Shown here piece by piece: positions 53,901 through 58,781 of a stretch of DNA of 64,000 nt (within the stretch, counting starts at the first letter, position 1; each line of letters starts with the position of its first letter). The stretch is from Forficula auricularia (lineage: Eukaryota > Arthropoda > Insecta > Dermaptera > Forficulidae). The stretch is taken from assembly GCA_024734495.1 (NCBI GenBank), contig JALMQS010000099.1:67502483-67566482 (forward strand), in the 5' to 3' direction. A program made the translations under genes and the position numbers. The notes under the pieces are model-generated. The model was not told where the DNA came from. It saw only the letters and a program-made list of their open reading frames with translations, and ran no database searches.

Positions 53901-55775
53901 TCCCTTCCATCCGAGCACGAACGGTGGAAGAGAGTGCCAAGGACTTCCCGTCGAACTGGTGCGAGCGAGAGTGTCACGCCAGCAAGCCTTCAGTCCAACA
54001 TCGAGAGACGACTGGCGATTTAGCCGCCCTCTGGCGGCAGACAGCAGGCCAGAGGCAACAAGATGAAGAAGGCGTCGGGGCGGATAATTTAAGGGTAGTG
54101 TAGCGACTGAACAGAAGTAATCGCTGAAACTGAGGCCTATTTTGACGAGAAAGAGAAATCGTACTATAAAAGTGGTAACGAAAAGTTGGAAAATCGCTAT
54201 ACTCGTTGTATCGCCCTCGAAGGGAACTATGTTGAATAATAAAATCGAGTTTTGTCAAAATTTTGTTTTTTTTTTATGCAATCGAATGCAAGAAGGGGTA
54301 CACCAGTAAAGATGCAGCCCCTATGGATCTCGAAAGACCCTTGCATTACCGAAGAGAAGAGAAAGTTGATTAAGTGAGAGGGTGTAGACGTAGGTGTCTA
54401 TGCACTCCGGTTTTGAAGGTTTGAAGATTATAGGTGCTGGGAAAGATAGAGTCTGGGAGAGAGTTCCAGTTCCTTGAAGTCATGGGGATATATGTATTCG
54501 CGAATGAAGTGGTCCGGCACTTTTCTAATTTGACCGCGAGAGAGTGTTGGGAGTCGGCAAAACGCGTGCTACGTGCAAAGCATGCTTTGGGGGGAATTAT
54601 TGATTTTATCTCATCAGAGCACCTGCCGTGATAGTATCTATAGAAAAGGGAAAGGGCAGAGACATTTCTTCGATGTGCCAGCGAGTCGAGGGAGTCGGTG
54701 AGGGTAGAATCGTCAATTAGCCTGACGGCTCGTTTCTGAATTGCATCCAGGGTAGCAAGAGAGTATTTTGAGGCTCCTCTCCATAGATGAGAGCCGTATT
54801 CGAGACAGGGGCGGATTTGGGCCTTGTAGATGGTGAGAAGTTGTGGGGTTTGTAAAATCGCTTGGACCTGAATAAGAAGCCAATCTTCCTTGCTGCAGAT
54901 TTCGCCACAGAGGAGATGTGTTCATTCCAAGACAGGTCAGATGCGACAGAGACGCCCAACATGGATCAATCGATCAATCGAAGTGAATATCAGGGAAATC
55001 TTTATTTTCGCTCCTAGAAATTAGACAACATTGAGTCTTGTTTGAATTAAAGTTAACTAAATTTTGAGAGCCCCATTTATTCAGTTTGTCTAGGTCGAGA
55101 GTGATTGAGGAGGCAACGTTGATTCGATTATTCGGGAGTGAGGGTTTGCCGTGTAGAGTGCTATCGTCGGCGTAACAATGAGTGGGGTTTGCCGTTTGAT
55201 CGAAAAGGTCGTTTATATAAATTACTTATCCTACGGACTTATTGAATGACCTGTTATGTTTATTATACTTTATAATCACTGAGTTTGATTTTTTTAGTTA
55301 TAACTCGAGTTCTAATTGAGCTAAAAACAAGTGGTAATTTGTAAATCAAAGAGGACTCTGTTTTCTATTACGGTAACAAAATATTTTGATTTCAAATATT
55401 GCTGTTCCATTTCTAATGGGACTGGAAAATAGGTCAAAATGGCCTTTTTCGTCGTTTTGACCGATAATATCTCTAAACTGTGACGTGCTATAAAAAATCG
55501 GGAAATTGCATGAGAATCAGCGTATAAAACTCTACTGGAATCCATTGTTAGGTTTATGGGGGGAAATTTTTGTTTAATTTTTGTCGAGCAGTATTATTAT
55601 TGAAAGTTTGATTTATTCTCTAATATATTGAATCATTTCAGGATATGGAATTACCACGGATGGGAAAATTATTTATGTGAATGCTTCTACGTGTAACATA
55701 CTATTTCAAGCTGTTAATTTGCCCATCGTTTTTGATTGCAAAATTCCCGAAGGTTTCTCAAAGACTGAAACATAA
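26871..55775 (+). CDS. MPPED1/2-type metallophosphoesterase (5 coding exons)
   Basis: Exons 26871-26993, 35402-35546, 48666-48918, 52366-52592 and 55642-55775 join in frame to a 293-residue product, the usual length of MPPED1/2 (UPF0046) proteins. Calcineurin-like phosphoesterase motifs lie in order: SDTH (Asp49, His51), GDFT (Asp72), GNHE (Asn103, His104), ITHTPP (His208) and FGHIHEG (His246, His248), which together build the bimetal site. Family members hydrolyse phosphodiesters with low activity; physiological substrate unknown. Start: ATGG with A at -3; a 5' non-coding exon may be spliced at ctatag just before it. Introns 1-4 carry almost all the transposons between 27 and 55.6 kb. Oddities: exon 2 appears twice around an assembly gap, and exon 4 lacks a GT donor. 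Confidence 0.88.
27596..28545 (-). mobile_element. 5'-truncated CR1/jockey-type LINE (partial reverse transcriptase)
   Basis: Frame from about 28545 to 27693 on -: [10 protein letters not shown] (catalytic YADD), [47 protein letters not shown] and MTSRDRNSLPATIFPATY, the same family as at 13975-15170. The 3' UTR ends at a T-run 27601-27613 (poly(A) on -). The N-terminal ~45 residues of the open frame come from the host palindrome. The RT finger/palm N-half and the endonuclease are missing. Confidence 0.83.
29301..29330 (+). ncRNA. Hammerhead-ribozyme-like motif, family E
   Basis: CTGATGA, extra T, GGG...CTC weak stem II, GAAA, then TATATC (stem III palindrome, NUH = AUC, cut after 29330). 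Bases after the cut (GAATT) can pair with GACTC before CTGATGA (G-C, A-U, mismatch, U-A, U-G). Weaker stem II than other families. Confidence 0.5.
29922..30152 (+). mobile_element. tRNA-derived SINE with (GAT)n tail and target duplication
   Basis: A-box-like TTAGCCGAGAG and B box GGTTCGAGTCC in a tRNA-like head, a body with gtctggcaagcgtggtgac, a tail aagaggcctatattcagcag typical of insect SINE/LINE ends, and a GATGATGAT tail. Flanked by an 11-bp direct repeat ACTTATGCAAA (29911-29921 and 30153-30163), so the insertion is intact. Confidence 0.85.
30500..30769 (+). pseudogene. hAT transposase C-terminal dimerisation remnant
   Basis: The end of a 138-residue frame reads YPNVGIAFRMLLCTPASNGSAKRSFSTLKRVKNYSRPN-IRENRLNSLSV, in pieces. 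This is the hAT C-terminal dimerisation pattern (S-x-AKRSFSxLKRVK, then RL..L). The N-terminal catalytic part is absent; the first ~50 residues of the frame are TIR-derived. Confidence 0.75.
30800..31396. other. AT-rich repeat tail sequence
   Basis: T-rich sequence up to the hAT-like end at 31282, then the ...gccgagagtagcagaattt flank shared by family A and B ribozyme elements. No gene. Confidence 0.5.
31397..31585. mobile_element. Ribozyme-bearing element, family A copy 2
   Basis: Left arm as in the copy at 16737; the right arm (31515-31585) keeps only the outer part (ctcgttataaataaataaaatttataattcc) and lost its ribozyme core. Confidence 0.65.
31466..31500 (-). ncRNA. Hammerhead-ribozyme-like motif, family A (intact)
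   Basis: Read on -: CTGATGA, extra A, stem II GAGGGC-AAA-GCCCTC (6 bp), GAAAC, TATA, GTC. After the predicted cut, TC pairs with GA before CTGATGA and, past an internal loop, TTATAA pairs with TTGTAA. All core bases are present, unlike the copy at 16737-16990. Confidence 0.7.
31586..32090. other. Intron 1 sequence of MPPED-like gene
   Basis: No gene or recognised repeat. Confidence 0.5.
32091..32505 (+). pseudogene. mariner transposase C-terminal pseudogene
   Basis: Two frames joined by a shift: ALSEKRSEYQKRQDKVILLHDNAPSH, then APSDYYLFASMGHALAEDHF and SSDGQHLNEI. This is the mariner DD34D core (second Asp in HDN, third in SDY) plus C-terminus. N-terminal half missing. Confidence 0.8.
32521..33636. 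mobile_element. Foldback element with AACCGACTTCAAAAAA ends, copy 1
   Basis: Starts AACCGACTTCAAAAAAGGAG and ends with its complement (gaagtcggct, 33627-33636). An inner inverted pair surrounds 33065-33130. The frame at 32509-32862 is element sequence, not a gene. The family recurs at 33637 and 42310. Confidence 0.65.
33637..33935. mobile_element. Foldback element related to the 32521 family
   Basis: A shorter palindrome (33650-33935) of the inner arms (aactaaacgacgaaatatta; gaagtcggtgccaaacatat) attached directly to the previous element. Confidence 0.55.
34395..34800. mobile_element. Ribozyme-bearing element, family B copy 2
   Basis: Arms as in 25665-26145 but partly decayed. The left core (34530-34564, -) is intact; the right core (about 34652-34690) reads gaatgatga instead of CTGATGA and is broken. 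Confidence 0.65.
34530..34564 (-). ncRNA. Hammerhead-ribozyme-like motif, family B copy 2
   Basis: Same sequence as the left core at 25773-25807: CTGATGA, T, GAAGAC-CAA-GTCTTC, GAAAC-TATA-GTC. Confidence 0.65.
34840..34869 (-). ncRNA. Hammerhead-ribozyme-like motif, family G (copy 1)
   Basis: Read on -: CTGATGA directly followed by stem II GCGAAACTTTGGC (a G-G mismatch in the third pair), GAAAC, TA, GTC. No extra base after A9, unlike other families. Its duplicate at 44203-44232 has the fully paired stem II. Confidence 0.6.
35402..35546 (+). CDS. MPPED-like exon 2
   Basis: Acceptor ttctttag before 35402 and donor GTGATT at 35547. Encodes VRFVCMSDTHSLTNELHF, then DGDIFIHAGDFTGCGD and NNWI: the first two metal-binding motifs of the phosphoesterase. 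Joins exon 3 in phase 1. A second version lies at 44769-44912. Confidence 0.88.
35579..35888. mobile_element. pogo/Tigger-type MITE, copy 1
   Basis: TIRs CAGTAAAACTTCGTTTATCC and its complement (ggataaactaggttctact), flanked by TA; ~310 bp, non-coding. TIR sequence is typical of the pogo/Tigger group. The other copy (44944-46149) carries the Penelope-like insertion. Confidence 0.8.
35985..36440 (+). repeat. Repeat with hammerhead-like 5' part (family H), copy 1
   Basis: Begins with the motif at 36001-36034 and continues with a non-coding stretch (gactgactgactgacata near 36272). A related stretch recurs at 47640-47790. The 96-residue frame here is not a protein gene. Copy 2 lies at 46245-46700. 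Confidence 0.5.
36001..36034 (+). ncRNA. Hammerhead-ribozyme-like motif, family H copy 1
   Basis: CTGAAGA, extra T, GGG...CCC stem II (3 bp, 10-base loop), GAAAC, ATGT (stem III palindrome ACATGT), A17; predicted cut after 36034 (GUA). TTAACA after the cut pairs with TGTAAA before CTGAAGA at five of six positions. Confidence 0.6.
36449..36963 (-). pseudogene. mariner 3' half, broken by BEL insertion
   Basis: Right-hand TIR TTAGGTTGATGCATAATTAT at 36449 after TA. The - strand frame carries KRPRKKNHIVFHHDNARPHV and PPYSPTEAPTDYH, the second and third DD34D positions. Cut at 36963 by the LTR element; the unbroken allele is at 46709-47622. Confidence 0.8.
36964..38185 (+). repeat. BEL element 5' LTR
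   Basis: Starts TGGTTGCGCCAATCGC at 36964 and recurs almost unchanged at 40920; ~1.2 kb. A primer-binding-site-like TGGTGACCCCGACGTGATCC follows at 38187. The near-identity of the two LTRs implies a young insertion. The exact LTR end is uncertain by a few bases. Confidence 0.85.
38187..38206 (+). other. Primer-binding site of BEL element
   Basis: TGGTGACCCCGACGTGATCC just inside the 5' LTR; starts with TGG, complementary to a tRNA CCA end, and is typical of BEL/Pao elements. The priming tRNA was not identified. Confidence 0.7.
38375..40537 (+). CDS. BEL/Pao gag-protease polyprotein (720 aa)
   Basis: In order: an N-terminal coiled segment; a DUF1759-type gag region (about residues 125-290; LPKFSGEYENWKSFLDLF, YLRGCLLGPA); zinc knuckles (about 325-395; CPICQ-x-HRIKEC, CVLCFSPTHFTNNC, CFLCGKLHHRLLH); and a retropepsin-like DUF1758 region (about 460-640; FLLDSASEVSIISKQLA with the DSA catalytic triad variant, and GILGATVCAKIF). 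The end (GNRRSTNKKPWRSTWST) is unrelated low-complexity, probably where the deletion that removed pol changed frame. Expected to give capsid and protease only. Confidence 0.85.
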   Translation: MPPKSVLDTVKGEIQALGLGIKLLLQHSSYKENPQRATLVDVLERAEKLMSDLTNIIKKSFQHALFTIEGGENLEDQITTHHNSLVTFIGETKILLSQITPSSTTQDLTPTNTQSYVHLPTLNLPKFSGEYENWKSFLDLFLATIDQNKTLTKAQKLTYLRGCLLGPAALVIQAYSITDENYTICLDLLKSHYDRKREIIFSFIDKLLNLPSVTLPTKDSLSQFNISVRDIATNLKTLGLDLTACNAFITRIIMKKIDPHSLESWLHTQVVDEVPNFDTLLKHLDIRSQALETQYKTNQTPNKHQTTTYNSPKGKTAKTYNVTITNSTCPICQKSPSHRIKECQKFLTLSVPDRYKTLKDHKRCVLCFSPTHFTNNCTFRPCFLCGKLHHRLLHENREHTNQSAQSSSSSNQSRPSISSNSDQSDLKTEANPDVTPTQKTCVAQQTRKQGLKQVPLLSTVRIHLLHNNGTIHPARFLLDSASEVSIISKQLARTLGTRRKPDPIHIEGLGTANKMESTHTTMIHISSCYSDTNYQLYEFHIVDKIELTLPTRPVDPALVAFIQDKPLADPYFHTSAPIHGILGATVCAKIFTGEKFNVPNSNLAMFNTEFGWVLLGSAPALPREPLPSELGNKQTNEATKSIFVLTTNSLKPDQTSRNFQSFTSQTNNLSRTNRPSEIGNRRSTNKKPWRSTWSTGTLRFNPQRSISPEEHKRKSGSKST
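40538..40919 (+). other. Residual internal BEL sequence
   Basis: Between the gag-pro stop and the 3' LTR. Short frames only; no reverse transcriptase or integrase motif found. Ends in gggccccggta, where a polypurine tract would be expected. Confidence 0.55.
40920..42118 (+). repeat. BEL element 3' LTR (end lost in gap)
   Basis: Matches 36964-38163 over its whole length with a handful of differences, then stops at the N-run ~20 bases before the expected LTR end. Confidence 0.85.
42119..42218. other. Assembly gap, 100 N
   Basis: Exactly 100 Ns, a default scaffold-gap length, so the true distance is unknown. Sequence to its right repeats sequence already present at 32521-36963. Frames reading through the gap are meaningless. 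Confidence 0.99.
42310..43310. mobile_element. AACCGACTTC-family foldback elements, copy 2 (haplotypic duplicate)
   Basis: Same elements as 32521-33935, with indels, beginning just right of the gap. Confidence 0.6.
43750..44160. mobile_element. Ribozyme-bearing element, family B (duplicate of 34395)
   Basis: Allelic-looking copy of 34395-34800. Left core 43900-43935 with one extra T in stem II (gtctttc); right core broken as in the other copy. Confidence 0.6.
43900..43935 (-). ncRNA. Hammerhead-ribozyme-like motif, family B (duplicate)
   Basis: As 34530-34564 but with one extra base next to stem II, so probably weaker. Confidence 0.5.
44203..44232 (-). ncRNA. Hammerhead-ribozyme-like motif, family G copy 2 (canonical core)
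   Basis: Read on -: CTGATGA, stem II GCCAA-ACT-TTGGC (5 bp, no extra base), GAAAC, TA, GTC; cut predicted after C at 44203. Every conserved hammerhead core position is present: C3 U4 G5 A6, G8 A9, G12 A13 A14, H17. Stem I is short (A-U, U-A), then A/T-rich pairing beyond an internal loop. Confidence 0.75.
44769..44912 (+). pseudogene. Second copy of MPPED-like exon 2
   Basis: Same coding sequence as 35402-35546, but the acceptor region reads ctttagagtacg instead of ctttaggtacg. The extra base would shift the frame if this copy were spliced. Most likely the other haplotype's version of the same exon, kept by the assembler beside the N gap. Confidence 0.75.
45168..45200 (-). ncRNA. Hammerhead-ribozyme-like motif, family C left arm
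   Basis: Read on -: CTGAAGA, extra A, stem II GGAGA...TCTCC, GAAAC, GTC. Stem III is the self-complementary ACGT (suits a dimer). Stem I pairs GTTTA with TAGAC (one G-U) with the first pair mismatched. It lies downstream of the Penelope-like frame on the same strand. Confidence 0.7.
45534..45797 (-). pseudogene. Penelope-like element C-terminal (GIY-YIG) remnant
   Basis: An 87-residue frame with HKFNFNEFNIIFQENNYFKR, KILEMITIK, VNYRSDVMDLS and a final LINNL. This is the pattern of the C-terminal endonuclease part of Penelope-like retroelements (H-x-F-x-F, E-x-NY-x-KR-x3-EM-x-IK, LS-x2-W/Y). The reverse transcriptase and GIY-YIG core are missing, as in typical 5'-truncated copies. Family identified by wording only. 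Confidence 0.7.
45812..45844 (+). ncRNA. Hammerhead-ribozyme-like motif, family C right arm
   Basis: CTGAAGA 45812-45818, extra A, stem II GGAGA/TCTCC (45820-45824 and 45832-45836), GAAAC 45837-45841, GTC to 45844 (predicted cut after it). Stem I is strong: TAGACC (45806-45811) pairs with GGTTTA (45845-45850), six pairs including one G-U. Confidence 0.75.
46245..46700 (+). repeat. Family H repeat, copy 2
   Basis: Near-identical to 35985-36440. Confidence 0.5.
46261..46294 (+). ncRNA. Hammerhead-ribozyme-like motif, family H copy 2
   Basis: Identical to the motif at 36001-36034. Confidence 0.6.
46709..47622 (-). mobile_element. mariner, internally deleted (914 bp)
   Basis: TIRs TTAGGTTGATGCATAATTAT (46709) and complement (to 47622), TA on both sides. 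The - strand N-terminus is good: MRVENHIHIRHIMHYHYEKG, then TDSAVRKWFARFKSGDTSLE (HTH paired-like DNA-binding region) and DFNVDQSTIV. A deletion then removes the first catalytic Asp block, joining near 47215 to KRLARYGNWLDRLHGA and HHDNARPHV. A non-autonomous copy; allelic to 36449-36963, which carries the BEL element. Confidence 0.82.
47640..47860. repeat. Repeat related to 36290-36440
   Basis: Shares ctgaaatttggtatactggta and gaaatgaaggggtgaaa with the family H tail; non-coding. Confidence 0.45.
47868..48595. mobile_element. Foldback element next to exon 3
   Basis: Arms about 47868-48065 and 48395-48595 (cggctttgccgacaaaag; acgttcttcaattgatttaaaag and complements). An inner inverted pair lies near 48235-48385. 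The frame on - across the left arm is not a gene. It ends ~70 bp before exon 3. Confidence 0.65.
48666..48918 (+). CDS. MPPED-like exon 3
   Basis: Acceptor aatttcag before 48666 and donor GTACAT at 48919. Encodes QLPHKHKIVIAGNHELSFDP (metal-binding GNHE) through LYGIKIYGTPW. Phase 1 in, phase 2 out; exact joins with neighbours. Confidence 0.88.
49089..49715. mobile_element. Foldback element with ACTGTTCGACAAAAA ends, copy 1
   Basis: Arms about 49089-49385 and 49415-49715 are inverted copies (aacctaacaatg, cagtagagttttat, attttgttgacgtaatag, aactcgagttat). Non-coding. The same family makes up the shell of 52614-55605. Confidence 0.7.
49828..50482. mobile_element. TIR element with CTCCTCTACACT ends
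   Basis: CTCCTCTACACTATGGGCCA at the left and the complement (ggcccagagtgtagaggag) at the right; the interior is GC-richer than its surroundings. Class not determined. The frame on - is not a gene. Confidence 0.65.
50490..52210. mobile_element. hAT-type non-autonomous element
   Basis: TIRs CAGGGCGGTTC...GAACCACCCTG and a perfect 8-bp duplication GGCATAAC (50482-50489 and 52211-52218), the hAT signature. ~1.7 kb with no transposase. It contains older repeat pieces, e.g. ggtatggtcaagtattg (50650), related to 361-390. Confidence 0.85.
52366..52592 (+). CDS. MPPED-like exon 4 (no canonical donor)
   Basis: Acceptor atatacag before 52366. Encodes QPEYGKLAFNLPRGEEILKK, ILITHTPPIGHGDHC and VFGHIHE; the His residues of THTPP and GHIH are metal ligands. 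The coding match ends at GAAG (52592), followed by GATATTTT rather than a GT. Removing one A (GAAG|GTATTTT) would give a normal donor, so a one-base error or a decayed site is likely. Confidence 0.83.
53149..53650 (+). pseudogene. mariner transposase, stop codon and truncation
   Basis: VETKQWLDKHYPNSAPSRQM and WIAEFKRGRTSTNDAERSGR form the N-terminal DNA-binding part, then ADIVKI followed by an in-frame TGA (53401) where Ser is usual. The same frame resumes DSSVFTILNEHLGMRKL, then WVPREPTVDQ and LYVTMDETWLHYYTPESK (first catalytic Asp). The second and third Asp are lost to the insertion at ~53650. Dead. Confidence 0.85.
53651..54263. mobile_element. Unclassified insert, possibly a solo LTR
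   Basis: GC-richer than its surroundings. It contains a TATA-like ctataaaag (54162) and, ~85 bp later, aataaaatcg (54240), the spacing of an LTR promoter and poly(A) signal; a TG start at 53669 is possible. No matching target duplication found. The 109-residue frame inside has no recognisable domain. Confidence 0.35.
54264..55222 (-). mobile_element. CR1/jockey-type LINE fragment, decayed
   Basis: Same family as 13975 and 27596. Read on -: [19 protein letters not shown] (catalytic YADD), NLVNFN-KTQ, LGVSVASDLSWNEHI and FLFRSKRFY, but split by frameshifts. The A-tail (on -) is at 54266-54276. It is inserted near the right end of the mariner. Confidence 0.78.
55642..55775 (+). CDS. MPPED-like exon 5 (last)
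   Basis: Acceptor atcatttcag before 55642. Encodes (G)YGITTDGKIIYVNASTCNIL, then PIVFDCKIPEG and stop TAA 55773-55775; matches the family's C-terminal YINASTC segment. Confidence 0.88.
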
Positions 55776-56261
55776 TAAACAGTTTATCATCAAAAACAAT
55801 ATCACCAGTATTATACTTAATTTTAATAATCAATTCTTCATAATATAAATATTTTGGATAATAACAGGGTACCTTTACATCCATCCTGAAATTAATAAAT
55901 ACTTTTTTTTTGATGGAAACTAAATTAGAAATCGAAATCAAGTAGGTATATATTTTGACATCATTCTTAAAATAACAAGAAATGATTTAAATTTTGTAAA
56001 ATTATTTATCTATATCTAGAATCCTTATAAAATTTGAAAACATTCCACCTAATAGTTTAAAAGCTATTTTGATAGGTGGTATTGGCAAAAAAATGTCAGC
56101 CAATAAAAAGATAGTCTGATTTAGAAGACGGAACTTCCTCAATAGTCTAAGCTCTAAAGTATAAACCGAATTTTTTTTTTAGAATCTATCTGGTTGGACT
56201 ATTCAAGGTGAAATTATTAAAATTAAAATTTTGTAATTTTTGATTAATTCTGAGAATTTTT
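55776..56261. other. 3' flank of MPPED-like gene
   Basis: AT-rich. AATAAA-like sequence near 55773-55780 overlaps the stop. No other gene seen; the 75-residue - strand frame here has no domain. Confidence 0.5.
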
Positions 56262-56530
56262 TATTTAAATATATCTAAATTTTTTGAGGATACAATTCTT
56301 TTTTAGATAGGTGTTAGTTTTTTCTTTTTTGACAAAAAAAACACATTTTTATCTTTTATTTTTCTTTATTTTATTGTCACCCAGGAACGTTTCGACATTT
56401 ACAAATATGTCATCTTCAGCCATGGAACAATCTTAAAATGGGAAAAATTCCCTCACAAAAAAGAAAAAACTAACACCTATTAAAAGAGAATTGTATCCTC
56501 AAAAAATTTAGATATATTTAAATTTTCTAG
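56262..56530. mobile_element. Ribozyme-bearing inverted-repeat element, family D
   Basis: Arms 56262-56337 and 56461-56530 (tatatctaaattttttgagg; ataggtgttagttttttc and complements) around a core with one hammerhead-like motif. Confidence 0.65.
56386..56419 (-). ncRNA. Hammerhead-ribozyme-like motif, family D
   Basis: Read on -: CTGAAGA, extra T, stem II GACAT...ATGTC (5 bp), GAAAC, GTT. Stem III is the self-complementary ACGT; NUH = GUU. Stem I: CCATGG (56420-56425) against CCTGGG (complement of 56380-56385), two pairs, two mismatches, two pairs. Confidence 0.65.
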
Positions 56531-57094
56531 TTTTACACGGTATCAAATCGGTTTTTCATTTCTAATTGGAGGAGTCGTGCTCGCAAATTTTTAATAAAAT
56601 ATGGTAATGTAATTTTTGATGATTCAGGAATTTACAGTATTAATACGATAAATATTAATCGGATCGGCTGGCTTCGATAGTTGAAGTATTAAATTAAATT
56701 GTTTTTTTTTTGTTTGTTTGTTTTTGCTTAATTGCGTTTAAAAGTGGAGAAAAATCATTCAACTAAGAATTTTTTCTGAATGTATTTGAATTTCCATACC
56801 CATGCTTTCTCAAATAAAGTAAAAAAAGAAATGAAACAAAATGGAAAATCGTAGTAAGTTCATTCTGGCGCCAAAATGTTTGTAGAATTCGAAGAACTGA
56901 TTAGATTTTGGACTTTCTAGCTTTACGACTTCGGGTTCACAAATGCAGAAAATATCTTCTTTTTTTCGATGATTTTTTTGTGATTTTTACGCATTAATAT
57001 TGGAAAAGGTATAATAAATAAACAAACACTTCAAATTTCATTAATTAAATTTTCAAAAGCTTTTTATATTTAAATTACTACTAGAGGCTCTACT
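56531..57094. other. Intergenic, with repeat similar to 34110-34300
   Basis: Bases 56860-56960 (gaactgattagattttgg, ctttctagcttta, aaatgcagaaaatatc) match 34140-34220 and 43500-43600. No gene. Confidence 0.5.
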
Positions 57095-57760
57095 CATAGC
57101 TGCCTGCGATAGCCTAACACACATCATCTACGAAATTTGCGGAGAGGCTACAGAGTCTTGAAAAATGTTTTCACTTTTACTTCCAGTTTTAATTTAATTT
57201 ATATTGATTCTTTGTCCTTTTATCATTGTTTGTATCGAATCAGGGCTGAACCTGTGGCGCGGGCTCTACCGGGGAAAATATTTTTTTTTTAAATTAACCT
57301 AAAAAACCGCATTTAGTTATCCAATTAAAAACTTAAAAATAAACGAGCATGACCCTTTATTGAAATCTTGTTAAATATATTTTAAAAAAATGTAGACAGT
57401 TTGTGGTGCGGGCCCATAGGGTACCATAGTTGCCTGCGATAGCCTAACACATCATCTACGAAATTTGCGGAGAGGCTACAGAGTCTTGAAAATGTTTTCA
57501 CTTTTACTTCCAGTTTTAATTTAATTTATATTGATTCTTTGTCCTTTTATCATTGTTTGTATCGAATCAGGGTTGAACCTGTGGCGCGGGCTCTACTGTA
57601 AGTGTTATTTTTTTAATTAATCAAAAAAACCGCATTTAGTTATCCAATTAAAAACTTAAAAGTCAAACGAGCAAATAACTTTTATTGAAATCTGAAAACA
57701 AATATTTTAAAAAATGTAGATAGTTTGTGTGTCCATAGGTGTTCTTCGTACCCTGTGCTT
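57095..57760. repeat. Direct tandem duplication, ~332-bp unit
   Basis: Unit at 57095-57426 repeated at 57427-57760 (gcctgcgatagcctaacac, atttgcggagaggctacaga, ttgtatcgaatcagggctgaac) with scattered changes. Non-coding. Confidence 0.8.
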
Positions 57761-58781
57761 AAATCCGGCCCTGTATCGAATAGAGAGTCAATAAAGATTA
57801 GGGGACTCACTCAACATGTTATTTATATATCGAACAAAAATTAGTAAAGCAAATTAATTTTGTAAAGATAAAAGTAAATAAATATTAAGAAATATTCAAT
57901 TTACTATGAGTTAAGATTTCATATAATATTTATTTACTTTTATCTTTATTAAAGATGTTTCACCTTGCACCAACACCACAATCCCTATTAAAAATTAATT
58001 TTGACTAATAGAAAAATTAGCAATCAAAAAGTTGGAGGAAATATATATTAATTAATTTTATTTGATTATCTATTTGTTGAGTATATAAAATATTTGTTTG
58101 TTTTGCATAAAAGCAATAAGTAATAAGGCCCTTTCTCATGATTCGATCGAATCAAATACAGGAAACTTATGATTAATTAATGGCAAACACCTAACACACG
58201 TGTTAACAGAACGAGCGCGCTGGACTGGGGGATTGAATATATAACATCTCAGATTACAAATCGATTTGGTGATCCATATCAGTGTTTGATATAAAAATCG
58301 TCATGCGGGCTAATCGCGAAATGATAGCTAAATGGATCACATCTTTTTCATTCTCTCTTGGTCCAGGCTTAAGATTCAGCAGACTCCAATAGCCTCAACC
58401 AGCAGTAGTCTCGCGATATATATATATCTTGTTTAAAAAAACGCGATCAAAAACAATTCTCGTTAATATGTTAATTATTCTTTGATATATTAATGAGAAA
58501 ATAATAAAATTATCATCATTAATTTAAAGACGGCTTCACTATTAGAAATCGTAAAAAACAGTAAAACATATTAATAAATAATTAATTTCTTATTTCTCCA
58601 TGAGTGGTCTAACCTGATATCTTCAAAAAGAAAATAGAGATTATTTATTCTTATAACTAAGAACTTTTTTAATAAAGCAATAAATTATTATTTCCTAAAG
58701 TTTAATAGTCTGGAAAAAATCTATGAATTTGTGCATCTTTTTGCATTTCATTTGTATCAAATAGAACTCATATAATTTATA
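57761..58781. other. Intergenic sequence
   Basis: Contains a hairpin (57867-57950; agataaaagtaaataaata and complement) and, at 57957-57990, a - strand copy of the ggtgttggtgcaaggtgaaaca phrase. No gene recognised. Confidence 0.5.

Larger units (their letters stand above)
52946..55254 (+). mobile_element. mariner (irritans-like) split by later insertions
   Basis: Ends TTAGGTCATTCAATAAGTCC and complement, TA duplicated (52944-52945 and 55255-55256). Left ~690 bp hold the 5' UTR (gacacatagatggcg) and most of the transposase. A long insertion begins near 53650, leaving only ~30 bp of mariner at the right end. Confidence 0.82.
52614..55605. mobile_element. Foldback element copy 2, with nested insertions
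   Basis: Arms 52614-52940 and 55256-55605 match the palindrome at 49089-49715. A mariner (52946-55254) sits at its centre and is itself interrupted. The 119-residue frame running from exon 4 into this element is not biological. Confidence 0.7.

Noticed and set aside
53774..54103. 109-residue frame as a small host gene
   Set aside because: No domain, located inside an insert in a mariner, with base composition unlike the exons of the host genes.
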